Shown piece by piece: positions 1-7,813 of a DNA stretch of 10,231 nucleotides. How positions within the stretch are numbered: the stretch's first letter is position 1; every line of letters starts with the position of its first letter. A program made the position numbers and the translations under genes. The DNA comes from an uncultured Pirellulaceae bacterium (GTDB lineage: Bacteria > Planctomycetota > Planctomycetia > Pirellulales > Pirellulaceae), in NCBI GenBank assembly GCA_934255105.1, contig CAKQNH010000100.1, positions 1-10,231 on the forward strand, in the 5' to 3' direction. The notes under the pieces were generated by a model. The model searched no databases. It worked only from the letters and a program-made list of their open reading frames with translations, and had not been told where the DNA came from.

Positions 1-760
1 AGCCCAAACCGATCGCCAGGTAGTAATCGCTCACGTCGTGGCCAGGCCAGCCGTTGACCTTGTAGCCAAGTTTTTGAGCCTTCTGCACCAGCTCTCGCGA
101 GGTCCCAGAAATTTGACAAGCGATGTGCGTCGCTTGCAATCGCCCTGCGCGCTCGATGAACTCCTGCGACAGCGGTTTGCTGGCGATGATCGCAATCGGC
201 CAATCCGCATCGTGCTTGCGCATTTCCACCAACGGCCGCTCGTCAAAGGACGTGAATAGATAGTCTGAATCCGCTGGCTTGTACTTCTTGGCCAGCGCAT
301 ACAGTTTGCCACAATACTCAGCAATTCGAGAGTCGGGATAAAGTTTCTTGTTGCTGGTCTTCATCTCCAGTTCGATGTACACCCCCGGTTTGTCCTGAAA
401 GTACTCAAGGAAATCCTCTAGCAGCAAAAAGGCTTGCCCCTTCTTCGTCTGCACGTCCTTCAACTCACTCGCCATCTTCTCTTCGACTGGGCCGTTGGCA
501 TTATGAGTTCGGTCCAGGCTATCGTCATGCAACACCACCAATACGCCGTCCTTGGTCATTCGAATATCGGTTTCAAAGCCACGGATCCCGCGCTCGTAAC
601 AAGCTTCGAATCCTTCCATAGTGTTCTCTTCGAACTCGTGAGCGCCTCCACGATGTGCAAGAATCAGCGGTGTCTGATTCAAGTCTTTGGCGAAGCAATT
701 CACACTAAACGTCAACCCAGCCAGCAGTTGACACAGCAAAACGATACGTAACATGAGCAT
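1..760 (-). CDS. Exported glycerophosphodiester phosphodiesterase family protein (partial, 3' end off the left edge)
   Basis: Predicted to hydrolyse glycerophosphodiesters to an alcohol and glycerol-3-phosphate outside the cytoplasm. The minus frame stays open from 760 to the window edge, giving 253 codons. Counting from the first ATG, the sequence shows a hydrophobic leader ending near NCFA/KD (residues 1-24) and then the family signature: AHRGG (H36, R37), EENTMEGFEACYERGIRGFETDIR (E63 and D65 as metal ligands) and LHDDSLDRT (H78 as the second catalytic His). A later YIELEMK supplies the usual third acidic ligand. The visible part ends at VNGWPGHDVSDYYLAIG, so only the last few dozen residues, normally a GxDxxxTD segment, should be missing. 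Two in-frame ATGs lie at 760 and 754; neither has a strong ribosome site, so the start could be either. A 117-bp gap separates it from the DUF1501 gene upstream, and a candidate promoter sits in that gap, so it may be transcribed on its own. Family call is firm; the true substrate is unknown. Confidence 0.93.
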   Translation of the reverse strand, partial: MLMLRIVLLCQLLAGLTFSVNCFAKDLNQTPLILAHRGGAHEFEENTMEGFEACYERGIRGFETDIRMTKDGVLVVLHDDSLDRTHNANGPVEEKMASELKDVQTKKGQAFLLLEDFLEYFQDKPGVYIELEMKTSNKKLYPDSRIAEYCGKLYALAKKYKPADSDYLFTSFDERPLVEMRKHDADWPIAIIASKPLSQEFIERAGRLQATHIACQISGTSRELVQKAQKLGYKVNGWPGHDVSDYYLAIGLG

Positions 761-808
761 TCCGTCATCAAGGTGAAATATGAGGTTAGAAATAAAGTTT
801 AGAGTGGA

Positions 809-824
809 CTTGGTTTAAACCCAG
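809..824. promoter_or_regulatory. Near-perfect 16-bp palindrome, candidate operator
   Basis: CTTGGTTTAAACCCAG reads almost the same on both strands, with one mismatched pair (811/822). It directly abuts the putative -10 box of the GDPD gene, so it would cover the predicted transcription start. It has no loop and therefore is not a hairpin terminator. A dimeric regulator could bind here, but this is inferred from symmetry and position only, and short palindromes do occur by chance. Confidence 0.3.
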
Positions 825-852
825 ATTATTCATAACCCGCCCAGGCTGTGAA
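825..852 (-). promoter_or_regulatory. Putative sigma70-type promoter for the GDPD gene
   Basis: On the minus strand TTCACA (852-847) is followed after 16 bp by AATAAT (830-825). Each hexamer matches the sigma70 consensus at five of six positions. The expected start near 818 would give a leader of about 58 nt before the ATG at 760. The element lies in an AT-richer gap between two same-strand genes. Planctomycete promoters are poorly characterised, so this is a consensus match only. Confidence 0.38.
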
Positions 853-877
853 TTTATAGGATTGCAAGGTTTCACGG

Positions 878-2326
878 CTATGCGATTACCTTTTTGTAGA
901 CTTGGCCTTCGTTCTCGTCGATGCGTTCGGGGCGACCTTTATTCAAATAGACCAATTTGCGATGGTCGAGCCCCATCAAATACAAAATGGTACTGTGCAA
1001 ATCGTGTACATGCACCCGATCCTCCACCGCATGCAAGCCGACTTCATCGGTTGCTCCGAAGGCTTGCCCCGCTTTGACTCCGCCCCCCGCCATGACCATC
1101 GTAAAGCCTGTCGGATTGTGGTCCCGGCCGTCCCCCTTTTCACTCATCGGCGTTCGTCCGAACTCACCTCCCCAGACGACGAGGGTTTCGTCTAGCAGGC
1201 CTCGCCGCGCCAAGTCGGTTAATAAGCCGGCTACCGGTTTATCCATGCCACGACACATTTTGGTATGGTTCGACTCGATGCCGCTGTGTGCATCCCATTG
1301 GCTCCCCGCACCGTGATACAACTGGATGAATCGCACACCCCGCTCGACCATCCGGCGGGCCAGCAAGCAGTTGCGCCCGAACTCGGACGTCTCTTTGTCG
1401 TCCAATCCATAAAGCGATTTTGTCTCCGCCGTTTCTTGCGAGAGGTCGACCGCTTCAGGAGCGTAACTCTGCATCTTAAAAGCCAACTCGTAGCTGCGAA
1501 TCCGTGCTTCGAGCTCAGTATTGTCGCCACGCGTCCGCATGTGCCGCTGGTTGAGAGCAGCCAGATAGTCCAATTCGGTCCGCTGCTGTTGTGGGTGGAC
1601 GTGTTTGGGTGGAGACAAGTTGGCAAACGGTTCGCCTTCGATCTGCATCTGCGTCCCTTGGTAAATCGCCGGCATGAAGCCGGTGCTCCAGTTCCGCGGA
1701 CCGTTGACGATGGCACCCTTGTCTTGCATCACCACAAATGCAGGCAGATTCTGGTTCTCCGTTCCCAAGCCATAGGTCACCCAACTGCCCAACGACGGCC
1801 GCCCTGCAAACTGAGTTCCGGTGTTCATTTGACACACGCCGCCGGAATGATTGATACCGTTGGTCCAGCAGGAACGAATCACCGCCAAATCATCCGCTCG
1901 CGTGGCCATATGTGGCAACCAATCTGAAATCCACAGCCCCCCTTCGCCATGCTGTTTCCATTTTCGTTTGGACTCAAGCACGGGCGAATCGAATTCGCCC
2001 ATCGCCGTGATGACGCGGCCGAAACTATCGGGCAACGGTTTACCAGCCAGCTCTTGTATTAGGGGCTTTGGATCGAACAGATCGATATGACTAGGTCCCC
2101 CCTCCATGAACAGGAAGATCACGCTCTTAGCCCGCGCGGGGTGATGCGTCAGCCTGGACATCAATGGCGACCGAACAGCGGCCGCCCCTTCAGAGGACTC
2201 CACTGTCGACTCCGCTGCCGAACCGACGCCGCCGAGCATCCCAGCCAGCGCTAGTGCTCCGAATCCGGTTCCACTTTGCAACAGCATTTCTCGTCGCGAA
2301 TACGTCGATGGCATTGAAGGTTCCAT
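878..2326 (-). CDS. DUF1501 domain protein with Tat signal (planctomycete sulfatase-like)
   Basis: A member of the DUF1501 family (PF07394), related to the alkaline phosphatase/sulfatase fold and very abundant in planctomycetes; no reaction is firmly established. From the chosen ATG (482 aa) the protein begins with a twin-arginine signal, STYSRREMLLQSG then a hydrophobic stretch and GSAAES. Family motifs follow in order: FLFMEGGPSHIDLFDPKP (about 71-88), a block with NHSGG and QFAGRPSLGSWVTYGLG (about 159-188), WGGEFGRTP (385-393), GRDHNP (400-405) and HVHDLHSTILYLMGLDH near the end. An in-frame ATG at 2398 would add 24 residues with no signal character, only 12 bp from the preceding stop. 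An ATG at 2314 sits just before the RR motif and is preceded by GGAA, so it is a real alternative start. It lies downstream of the DUF1549/DUF1553 gene on the same strand, the usual planctomycete pairing, and the two products probably act together outside the cytoplasmic membrane. Confidence 0.92.
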   Translation of the reverse strand: MEPSMPSTYSRREMLLQSGTGFGALALAGMLGGVGSAAESTVESSEGAAAVRSPLMSRLTHHPARAKSVIFLFMEGGPSHIDLFDPKPLIQELAGKPLPDSFGRVITAMGEFDSPVLESKRKWKQHGEGGLWISDWLPHMATRADDLAVIRSCWTNGINHSGGVCQMNTGTQFAGRPSLGSWVTYGLGTENQNLPAFVVMQDKGAIVNGPRNWSTGFMPAIYQGTQMQIEGEPFANLSPPKHVHPQQQRTELDYLAALNQRHMRTRGDNTELEARIRSYELAFKMQSYAPEAVDLSQETAETKSLYGLDDKETSEFGRNCLLARRMVERGVRFIQLYHGAGSQWDAHSGIESNHTKMCRGMDKPVAGLLTDLARRGLLDETLVVWGGEFGRTPMSEKGDGRDHNPTGFTMVMAGGGVKAGQAFGATDEVGLHAVEDRVHVHDLHSTILYLMGLDHRKLVYLNKGRPERIDENEGQVYKKVIA

Positions 2327-2410
2327 TTTTGGGATGTTTTTTGTGGTTGACCGGGCTGCGATCTGTAGGTGTCCATTGCGGAGCATTCGACGACACAATT
2401 TTATTGGCGG

Positions 2411-5400
2411 CTAGTCGATGTAAATAAACTCATTGGAATTGAGCAGCGCGTGCACAAGGGCGACACGAGCGCGAAAGTCGGGAGCAACAACGTTGGTCGT
2501 GTTGATACTCGTCCGCGCATGGTGTTGGTTGCCGGACGAATCAAAACCAATACTTTCCTTATCTTCGAACTGCCAATCCGCCGCATATTGAGGCAGTCCT
2601 TCAGCCGAATCAGCCTGTGCCAACTGGGTTAGATCGCGTGCTTTAGCTTCGATGCGGATGCTGTCGATCAATCCGTCCCATTGATGTGTCCCGAAGCGAT
2701 CACCGATCGTCAGATCATGCTTGGGACGAATGCCCCTGGTGACCGTGTGCTTTGCACTGGCGACTTGTAGCTTGGCATCCTTCACCGACAGATCTCGCAT
2801 AAAAAACGTGACTCCATTCTTCGAAGTGTCGTCCAGCTTGACACTTGCGGCAATGTAATACGGCTTGTTCAATTCGAGTCGTAAATTCGAAGCGACCACC
2901 TCGTAATGCAGTGCGTCACCCGTGGCAGTTTTACCCACCAGTTGCAGGATCAAATTGCGTGGTTGGTAGGAACTTTTGGTTGACGTGACACCCAATGACC
3001 ATCCGGCACCTGTCTGGCTGCCGTTCCAGTGGCCAACGATGGTGCGAACACTGGCACCTTCGTCAAGTGATCGTAGCAGCACGACCGCTTCGACGGTAAA
3101 GTCACTATCGGGAAGCTCTTTCGATGCGGGCGAACTCAGGCGGATCGGTCCGCCCGGTTTCAAATCGATGGCGTTGCCTCCCGCATTCGGCATCGACACC
3201 AACGTTTCGATTTCGGGTGCATGTTCTTCGGGCGTTTCCTCAGCGTAGTGTTCGAGAAAATCCAACCCCAACTGCATTTCATCTTGGCTGGGCTGGCGAC
3301 TGTAGAGGGCTTGGTAGGCATGCGCAATCAACATTTCGTCGTCGCCGCTATTCGCAAGGCGATGGACGATGGCGGTCGCACGATCGTGCGACCAGGTGCT
3401 ATTGCTGAGCAGCAACGCTTGCGGCGATGTGGTGGTACGGTGCCGTTTACCCACACTGCGCATGCGATCAGGTGCATCAAAGGCAGCCAACAGCGGATCA
3501 GGCGAATTGCGGCGTACCGTTTTGTAAATCGCTCGCTTGGCCGAATTCAATTCACCGCTGGCGGTCAGCACCGCATCGGCAATCTCTTCGCCGGACAACC
3601 TTCGCGGGTTCATTCGCCATAGCAATTGATTATTGGGATCGGCCGCACTCAATGCCTTGTCGATCGGGCGCTGGGACGTTTGTCGATAGGTGGACGATAG
3701 CAGGATCCGCCGATGTAGTTTTTTCAAACTCCAACCGTCTTCAATGAACCGCGATGCGAGCCAGTCCAGCAGCAACGGGTGCGTCGGTGGGGCACCTAAT
3801 TGTCCAAAGTCGCTGGAGGTTTCCACGAGTCCCACGCCGAAATGTTGTTGCCAAACACGGTTGACGATCACCCGCGCCGTCAGCGGGTTTTCAGGACTGG
3901 CAATCCAATCGGCCAAGGCGGTGCGGCGCCCAGTCGAGCGAAGCGAGGCTGGCGGCGGCACAATCTCAGCCTCACCGTCATCGAGCAGAGTAATAAAGCC
4001 AGGAGCGATCGGCGTCTTATCTCTGTCGTCAGGCATGAATGTCACCGGCGCGACCGGCCCCACATCGCTGCCAACGAAATCAATCGAGGGGAGCGGCGCG
4101 GGTTTGATCGCGTCAAACTTCGCCAACTCTTTATGGAGTGCCTGTCGCTCGGCTTCTTGCTCCTCGCTCATCCACTGTGACAACTTGTCGTACGGCAAGT
4201 CGAATTGCCGCTCGGCCAGCGAGGCGATCTGCTGCTCGTAGGGCTCGCGTTCGTGCGGCTGTTTGTGGATCATCGCCTTAATTTCATCGATGAATTTGTC
4301 CGCTTTCTCACGAGTCGCATGTTGGATTGCAACGGGATATTCGATTTCTCGCAAACGTTCTCGAATCTCCGCCGTGGCCGCTTCCCATTTCGCATACTCG
4401 GCTTGATAAATTCGTCGCGTTTCTGCGTCGGCCACCGGATGGCCCTCCGCGGGTTCAAACGCGGCGAAGAAGGCTTTGAAGCGGAAATAGTCTTTTTGCA
4501 ACAACGGATCAAATTTATGGTCGTGGCAGCGAGCGCACTTCAGCCCCTGAGCCAAGAAGACATCGGCCGTCGTTTCGGTGATGTCGTTCAAGATCTCATG
4601 CCACTGTGTTTCGACGTCCCGTTGATTGTGTTCGTAGATCCAGTGCCGCAAGTACATCGTGGCGATGAGGGCATCGCGATTGCCAGGATCGATTTCGTCG
4701 CCAGCGAGCTGCTCACGAATAAAGCGGTCATACGATTTATCGTCGTTAAAAGACCGAATGACGTAATCGCGGTAGAGATGAGCATGCGGGCGAGGGTGAT
4801 CGGCGCGATAGCCGTCCGAGTCGGCATAGCGGACGAGGTCGAGCCAATATTGTGCTTGGTTCTCTCCGTAGGCTTCACTTTGCAACAAGCGATCGACCAT
4901 CGCCTCGTAATCAAATTCCGCGGATGAGGCTGCTTTAATTGCGGCATCATCGGGGGGCAAGCCCGTGATCGCATAGTGAGCGCGCCGCACCAGCGTCAGC
5001 GAATCGGCCTCGGACGCAGGAGCTAGTTTTTCGCTTTCTAGACGCGCGAGAATGAAGCAATCCAGATCGCCGTGATTCCAATCGTCATGCGCGGTCTTGG
5101 GTGGCTCAGGATCGCGGATCGGTTGGTAGCACCACCACTCCCGGTCCTGCTCGCTGATTGTCGGAGGCGGTTGGATCGTGACTTCCGCAGGCCATGGTGC
5201 TCCGGCGGCAATCCACTCTACCAGGCCTGCGACCAGTTCGTCTTGGAGTGGCTCCTCGGGTGGCATTTCGTACGACTCGTACCGCACCGCCTCGACAAGC
5301 AAACTCTCCTCCGGATTGCCAATCACGATCGCGGGCCCTGAGTCGCCCCCTTCCAGCAACTGCTCGAGCGTCGTGAGCTGTAGCCCCCCTTCTTGTTTGG

Positions 5401-5548
5401 CTTCGCCATGGCACTTGATACAGTTCTGGGTCAGCACGGGGCGAACATGGATTTCAAACAGATCTCGCGCTTCACGAGAGAGCTCTTGGCCAGCGGCTAG
5501 TTCGCAAAGCAGAAGTCCGGCGAAGAGCGCAAGTAAAATACGATGCAC
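2411..5548 (-). CDS. Secreted PSCyt1-DUF1549-DUF1553 protein with inserted LamG-like domain
   Basis: A 1045-residue protein of the planctomycete cytochrome type; its exact reaction is unknown. It starts with GTG at 5548, supported by an immediate signal peptide (residues 1-20, cleavage near LAAG/QE). PSCyt1 follows with haem motif CIKCH (43-47) and the EMPP motif (94-97) that may supply the distal Met. DUF1549/PSCyt2 spans about 158-365, with [21 protein letters not shown] and a second haem motif CARCH (338-342). Residues 378-480 are E/K/Q-rich and probably helical. DUF1553/PSD1 runs from about 540 ([45 protein letters not shown]) to about 770. A LamG/concanavalin-like domain (about 795-975) then intervenes before the closing [16 protein letters not shown] that normally ends DUF1553. 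It heads a likely two-gene operon with DUF1501, 84 bp upstream of that gene's chosen start. Likely role: a haem-containing, carbohydrate-binding extracytoplasmic factor (inference). Confidence 0.93.
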   Translation of the reverse strand: MHRILLALFAGLLLCELAAGQELSREARDLFEIHVRPVLTQNCIKCHGEAKQEGGLQLTTLEQLLEGGDSGPAIVIGNPEESLLVEAVRYESYEMPPEEPLQDELVAGLVEWIAAGAPWPAEVTIQPPPTISEQDREWWCYQPIRDPEPPKTAHDDWNHGDLDCFILARLESEKLAPASEADSLTLVRRAHYAITGLPPDDAAIKAASSAEFDYEAMVDRLLQSEAYGENQAQYWLDLVRYADSDGYRADHPRPHAHLYRDYVIRSFNDDKSYDRFIREQLAGDEIDPGNRDALIATMYLRHWIYEHNQRDVETQWHEILNDITETTADVFLAQGLKCARCHDHKFDPLLQKDYFRFKAFFAAFEPAEGHPVADAETRRIYQAEYAKWEAATAEIRERLREIEYPVAIQHATREKADKFIDEIKAMIHKQPHEREPYEQQIASLAERQFDLPYDKLSQWMSEEQEAERQALHKELAKFDAIKPAPLPSIDFVGSDVGPVAPVTFMPDDRDKTPIAPGFITLLDDGEAEIVPPPASLRSTGRRTALADWIASPENPLTARVIVNRVWQQHFGVGLVETSSDFGQLGAPPTHPLLLDWLASRFIEDGWSLKKLHRRILLSSTYRQTSQRPIDKALSAADPNNQLLWRMNPRRLSGEEIADAVLTASGELNSAKRAIYKTVRRNSPDPLLAAFDAPDRMRSVGKRHRTTTSPQALLLSNSTWSHDRATAIVHRLANSGDDEMLIAHAYQALYSRQPSQDEMQLGLDFLEHYAEETPEEHAPEIETLVSMPNAGGNAIDLKPGGPIRLSSPASKELPDSDFTVEAVVLLRSLDEGASVRTIVGHWNGSQTGAGWSLGVTSTKSSYQPRNLILQLVGKTATGDALHYEVVASNLRLELNKPYYIAASVKLDDTSKNGVTFFMRDLSVKDAKLQVASAKHTVTRGIRPKHDLTIGDRFGTHQWDGLIDSIRIEAKARDLTQLAQADSAEGLPQYAADWQFEDKESIGFDSSGNQHHARTSINTTNVVAPDFRARVALVHALLNSNEFIYID

Positions 5549-5617
5549 GATATTGCCGTTTATTGGAGGGTGCGGAAACGGGCGGGGGGAGAGATCGAGC
5601 TGAGTTCAATCTCAACT

Positions 5618-5646
5618 ATTATACACGATTGTGAAGGGGGTGTAGT
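5618..5646 (-). promoter_or_regulatory. Putative promoter for the DUF1549/DUF1553-DUF1501 pair
   Basis: A perfect TATAAT is read on the minus strand at 5623-5618, with ACTACA (3 of 6 consensus matches) 17 bp upstream at 5646-5641. Transcription from about 5611 would give a leader of about 60 nt before the GTG at 5548. The -10 is perfect but the -35 is weak, so an activator or an alternative sigma factor might be involved. No equally good promoter is visible for the divergent plus-strand gene. Confidence 0.4.
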
Positions 5647-5824
5647 TGCTGGTACGTAGACACAGGCCCAAAAGAGGAGTGTATGGTGGAGGCGAATGGA
5701 TGCTGTACAATCGAAATCAACTACGCCAACTCGACCCGAGAAGTTGATCAAACCAACGATGACCAGAACGCTTATACACGCATTCCTGGACGCTGAATTC
5801 GCCCCTCTCAAAGCCTCACCTACC

Positions 5825-6727
5825 ATGCTTCGCACTAACCTTGTTTTGGGATCGCTCGTTGTTGCGACCATCATTCTTGCCCCCTTGCAATCTGGCTTAG
5901 CGGAAAGAGCGGGGGTCAAATTGCGGCCGGCGAAAGAGCAGGCACCTACGGTGTTATCCAGCGGTGAATGGATATTACCTATTTCGGTGGTTCAGCGAAG
6001 CATCTTGATTAGCCGACCGTTGGCGGAGAAAGCTGCAAAAATAACCGAGGCCGAGAGCTGCCAGGGGTTTGTCGAGCTGTTTGATGGCAAGACCTTTGAC
6101 GGTTGGGAGCAGGGGGGTAATTGGCGAATCGAAGACGGCGCGTTCTTTCGCGCCTCCGGTGGTGGTGCGCTAACTTACAAACGAAAAATGGTTCCCGACA
6201 ATTTTGAGCTCCGCTTCGATTGGAAGGTATCGAAGGGCTGTAATAGCGGCGTTTATTACCGGCCTGGTCAAGTTGAATATCAAGTGCTCGACAATGTGGG
6301 TAGTCCGTATGGCGAGAATCCACGGCAATCGGCGGCATCGTTGTTCTTCTGCATGGCACCGTCCAAAGATGCAACGCGTCCGGTCGGCGAGTGGAATAGC
6401 GGGCGAGTGGTGTGCAAGGGAACTGTGATTCAGCACTGGCTCAACGGCCAGAAAGTACTCGACTTCGATTACACCGATCCAAAGTGGGCCGAAATGGTTA
6501 AGTTGTTGACGATCCGCGGTGGCGATCTCTCAGGGCGTGGTGGCGAATTGTGGTTGCAGGATCACGGCCAACCGGTTTGGTATCGCAATTTTCGCTGGCG
6601 AGAGATTCCGAACGAGGAACAACTGAAGCCATCGCCGGATTTCAAGCCGATGCCGATTCCTCCAGCGGCATTGGCAAAAGAACAGCAACGAGTGCAGAAA
6701 ATGTTAGAACAGGCAAAAGCGAAATGA
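5825..6727 (+). CDS. Exported DUF1080 (3-keto-disaccharide hydrolase family) protein
   Basis: A PF06439 protein. The family has a concanavalin-like beta-sandwich fold and includes enzymes that cleave 3-keto-glycosides. Read from ATG 5825, the product is 300 aa. It has a signal peptide (MLRTNLVLGSLVVATIILAP, cleavage near residue 25), a linker of about 55 residues with no recognised similarity, and the DUF1080 domain at about 82-259. That domain opens with FVELFDGKTFDGWEQ and contains NWRIEDGAF, NFELRFDWKVSKGCNSGVYYR, a segment EYQVLDN, GEWNSGRVV, HWLNGQKVLDFD and the closing WYRNFRWREI. The tail is Pro/Gln/Lys-rich. The frame is open upstream to an ATG at 5696 (343 aa), but those 43 residues are polar and would bury the signal peptide, so the later ATG is preferred. 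No ribosome site is evident at either. It is divergent from the cytochrome-like gene, so the two could share a regulatory region. Family confident; substrate unknown. Confidence 0.9.
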   Translation: MLRTNLVLGSLVVATIILAPLQSGLAERAGVKLRPAKEQAPTVLSSGEWILPISVVQRSILISRPLAEKAAKITEAESCQGFVELFDGKTFDGWEQGGNWRIEDGAFFRASGGGALTYKRKMVPDNFELRFDWKVSKGCNSGVYYRPGQVEYQVLDNVGSPYGENPRQSAASLFFCMAPSKDATRPVGEWNSGRVVCKGTVIQHWLNGQKVLDFDYTDPKWAEMVKLLTIRGGDLSGRGGELWLQDHGQPVWYRNFRWREIPNEEQLKPSPDFKPMPIPPAALAKEQQRVQKMLEQAKAK

Positions 6728-6739
6728 GCTCGTCGTCGT

Positions 6740-6862
6740 TTACGCAACGATGATAGCGATGACTGCCACACCGAGTAGGTTAAGACTCATGCGCCCCGCC
6801 GCCAGGACACCACTCACTGCGAACACGGCGACGCCAAGCAAATCCAGAATGTATAGGACCAT
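6740..6862 (-). pseudogene. Truncated TRIC/UPF0126 (YadS-like) membrane protein, N-terminal remnant
   Basis: A 40-codon minus-strand frame starts 14 bp after the ZIP stop codon. It begins [18 protein letters not shown], continues [18 protein letters not shown] and ends IIVA. This closely follows the start of the UPF0126/TRIC family (E. coli YadS begins MLVYWLDILGTAVFAISG and then VLLAGKLRMDPFGV). Full-length members have about 200 residues in two three-helix repeats and continue with a conserved GGGTxRD motif; here a TAA stop replaces that point. I found no GGGTxRD-like continuation in any minus frame between 6740 and the 3' end of the DUF1080 gene, so the rest appears deleted rather than frameshifted. 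A channel could not be formed by this fragment. Its tight spacing to the ZIP gene suggests that the intact gene was once its operon partner. A retained small membrane protein cannot be excluded. Confidence 0.72.
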
Positions 6863-6876
6863 AAGAGACTATTCCG

Positions 6877-7587
6877 TTAGCCTTCCAAGAGCTGACCAAG
6901 CAGTCCCAACAGGAACCCAAGTACGGCACCGAGCGGTGGGAAACTACTATTTTTCAGGCGGGCCTGCGGCGCGATATCTTCAAAGACAAGATACAAAATT
7001 CCAGCCGCCGCAAAGACTTGCATCCTACCCAGCATGCGAGGCTGGTCCCACAGCATCCAAAAACCAAAGGCTCCCAAGAGCGGACCGAGCAACGCTGCCG
7101 CAACAAACGCGGAGAGGATTTTCGACTTCGACATTCCGCCTTCCAGCAGTTCTCGATAGGAGTTGAATCCTTCTGGCAAGTTCTGTAATGCGATGATCGC
7201 CATCAATAGCAGCGCCCCAGGTTCACCCGCTGCAATGGTCGCTCCCAGAGCGATGACTTCGGGGATGAAGTCCGACAGCATGGCGACGAGCTGCGACGCG
7301 GAAGACGTGGAACGCGACAGCAGAACTTGCAAGCCCCAAAACGCTAAACCGCCAGCGGCAAAGGCCGTGACAGATTCCCAAGTCGAAATGGTCGCAGTGC
7401 CTTCTGGGATCAGGACAAGTGCCACCGCTGAGACTAGGGCTCCGCCACCGAAGGCGATGACCGTATGTCGAAACTCTTCTTGCAACCATCGAGAACCAAT
7501 GTGCTCGATCGATGCGAGAAATCCACCCAGCGGTATCGCAGCTCCCGCAATACCGGTGTAGATGAGAAGTTCAATGATCGGATTCAC
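6877..7587 (-). CDS. ZIP-family metal transporter homologue (GufA-like) with altered metal-site residues
   Basis: Predicted inner-membrane divalent metal permease of about 236 aa with eight hydrophobic segments (roughly 3-25, 42-60, 72-90, 101-121, 123-140, 158-180, 188-205, 216-234). Recognisable ZIP features are FGGGALVSAVALVLIPEG in helix 2, SDFIPEVIALGA in helix 4, IIALQNLPEGFNSYREL in helix 5 and LYLVFEDIAPQA in helix 7. Helix 5 with QNLPEG resembles the GufA subfamily. Helix 4 usually reads HNxPEG; here the His and Asn positions are D106 and F107, while E110 is kept. The start chosen is GTG at 7587, just before helix 1. An ATG at 7647 would add 20 residues (MFMDLTWIFRKCAIQRQTGR) whose basic end would lie outside the membrane under the usual ZIP topology, so it is less likely but possible. 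It is followed 14 bp later by the TRIC remnant. Family likely; substrate and direction are unknown. Confidence 0.85.
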   Translation of the reverse strand: MNPIIELLIYTGIAGAAIPLGGFLASIEHIGSRWLQEEFRHTVIAFGGGALVSAVALVLIPEGTATISTWESVTAFAAGGLAFWGLQVLLSRSTSSASQLVAMLSDFIPEVIALGATIAAGEPGALLLMAIIALQNLPEGFNSYRELLEGGMSKSKILSAFVAAALLGPLLGAFGFWMLWDQPRMLGRMQVFAAAGILYLVFEDIAPQARLKNSSFPPLGAVLGFLLGLLGQLLEG

Positions 7588-7813
7588 ACGTCCCGTCTGC
7601 CTTTGGATAGCACATTTGCGAAATATCCAAGTCAAATCCATAAACACAACTCATGCCATCGACGCGACACTGCCTGCAACCAGGATTAACGAACTTTTCC
7701 TAAAGCCACAAACGCAGTCGCGAAGATGGTCACGCGTAAAGTTTGGCTATTGTCGATCGTAGTATCCGAACGAATGGTCGCCATTCATATAGCCGCACAG
7801 CGTGGCACATGCC
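7588..7813. other. Intergenic stretch between RND and ZIP genes, no gene seen
   Basis: I see no convincing reading frame here. It should carry the minus-strand promoter and leader of the ZIP gene, but I could not pick out a consensus promoter. The only local structure is a short inverted repeat GAATGG-tcg-CCATTC at 7772-7786. If the ZIP gene uses its upstream ATG, the first 60 bp belong to that gene. Confidence 0.5.

Noticed and set aside
434..751. Plus-strand open frame of 105 codons opposite the GDPD gene
   Set aside because: The minus strand here encodes the HRGG and ExD catalytic motifs of GDPD, so the plus frame is a shadow.
1265..1927. Plus-strand open frame of 220 codons opposite the DUF1501 gene
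   Set aside because: The opposite strand encodes clear DUF1501 motifs throughout; the plus-strand translation looks random.
4205..4927. Long plus-strand open frame (240 codons) opposite the DUF1549/DUF1553 gene
   Set aside because: It is antisense to a well-conserved domain region with haem motifs, and its translation has no recognisable motif or signal. Reverse-strand open frames are expected here from the host gene's codon use.
5696..5824. Upstream extension of the DUF1080 gene to ATG 5696 (or 5759)
   Set aside because: The added residues are polar, have no family similarity and would place the signal peptide in the middle of the protein.
6750..7166. Plus-strand open frame of 138 codons overlapping the ZIP gene and TRIC remnant
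   Set aside because: It is antisense to the hydrophobic ZIP helices, and its Arg/Pro/Thr-rich translation is typical of such shadows.
7588..7647. 20-residue N-terminal extension of the ZIP gene to ATG 7647
   Set aside because: The extension is basic and not part of the ZIP fold; a GTG directly before helix 1 fits better. It remains possible, so it is described with the gene.
7772..7786. Inverted repeat GAATGG-tcg-CCATTC
   Set aside because: A 6-bp stem with a 3-nt loop, not next to a gene end or a promoter. It is short enough to be chance.
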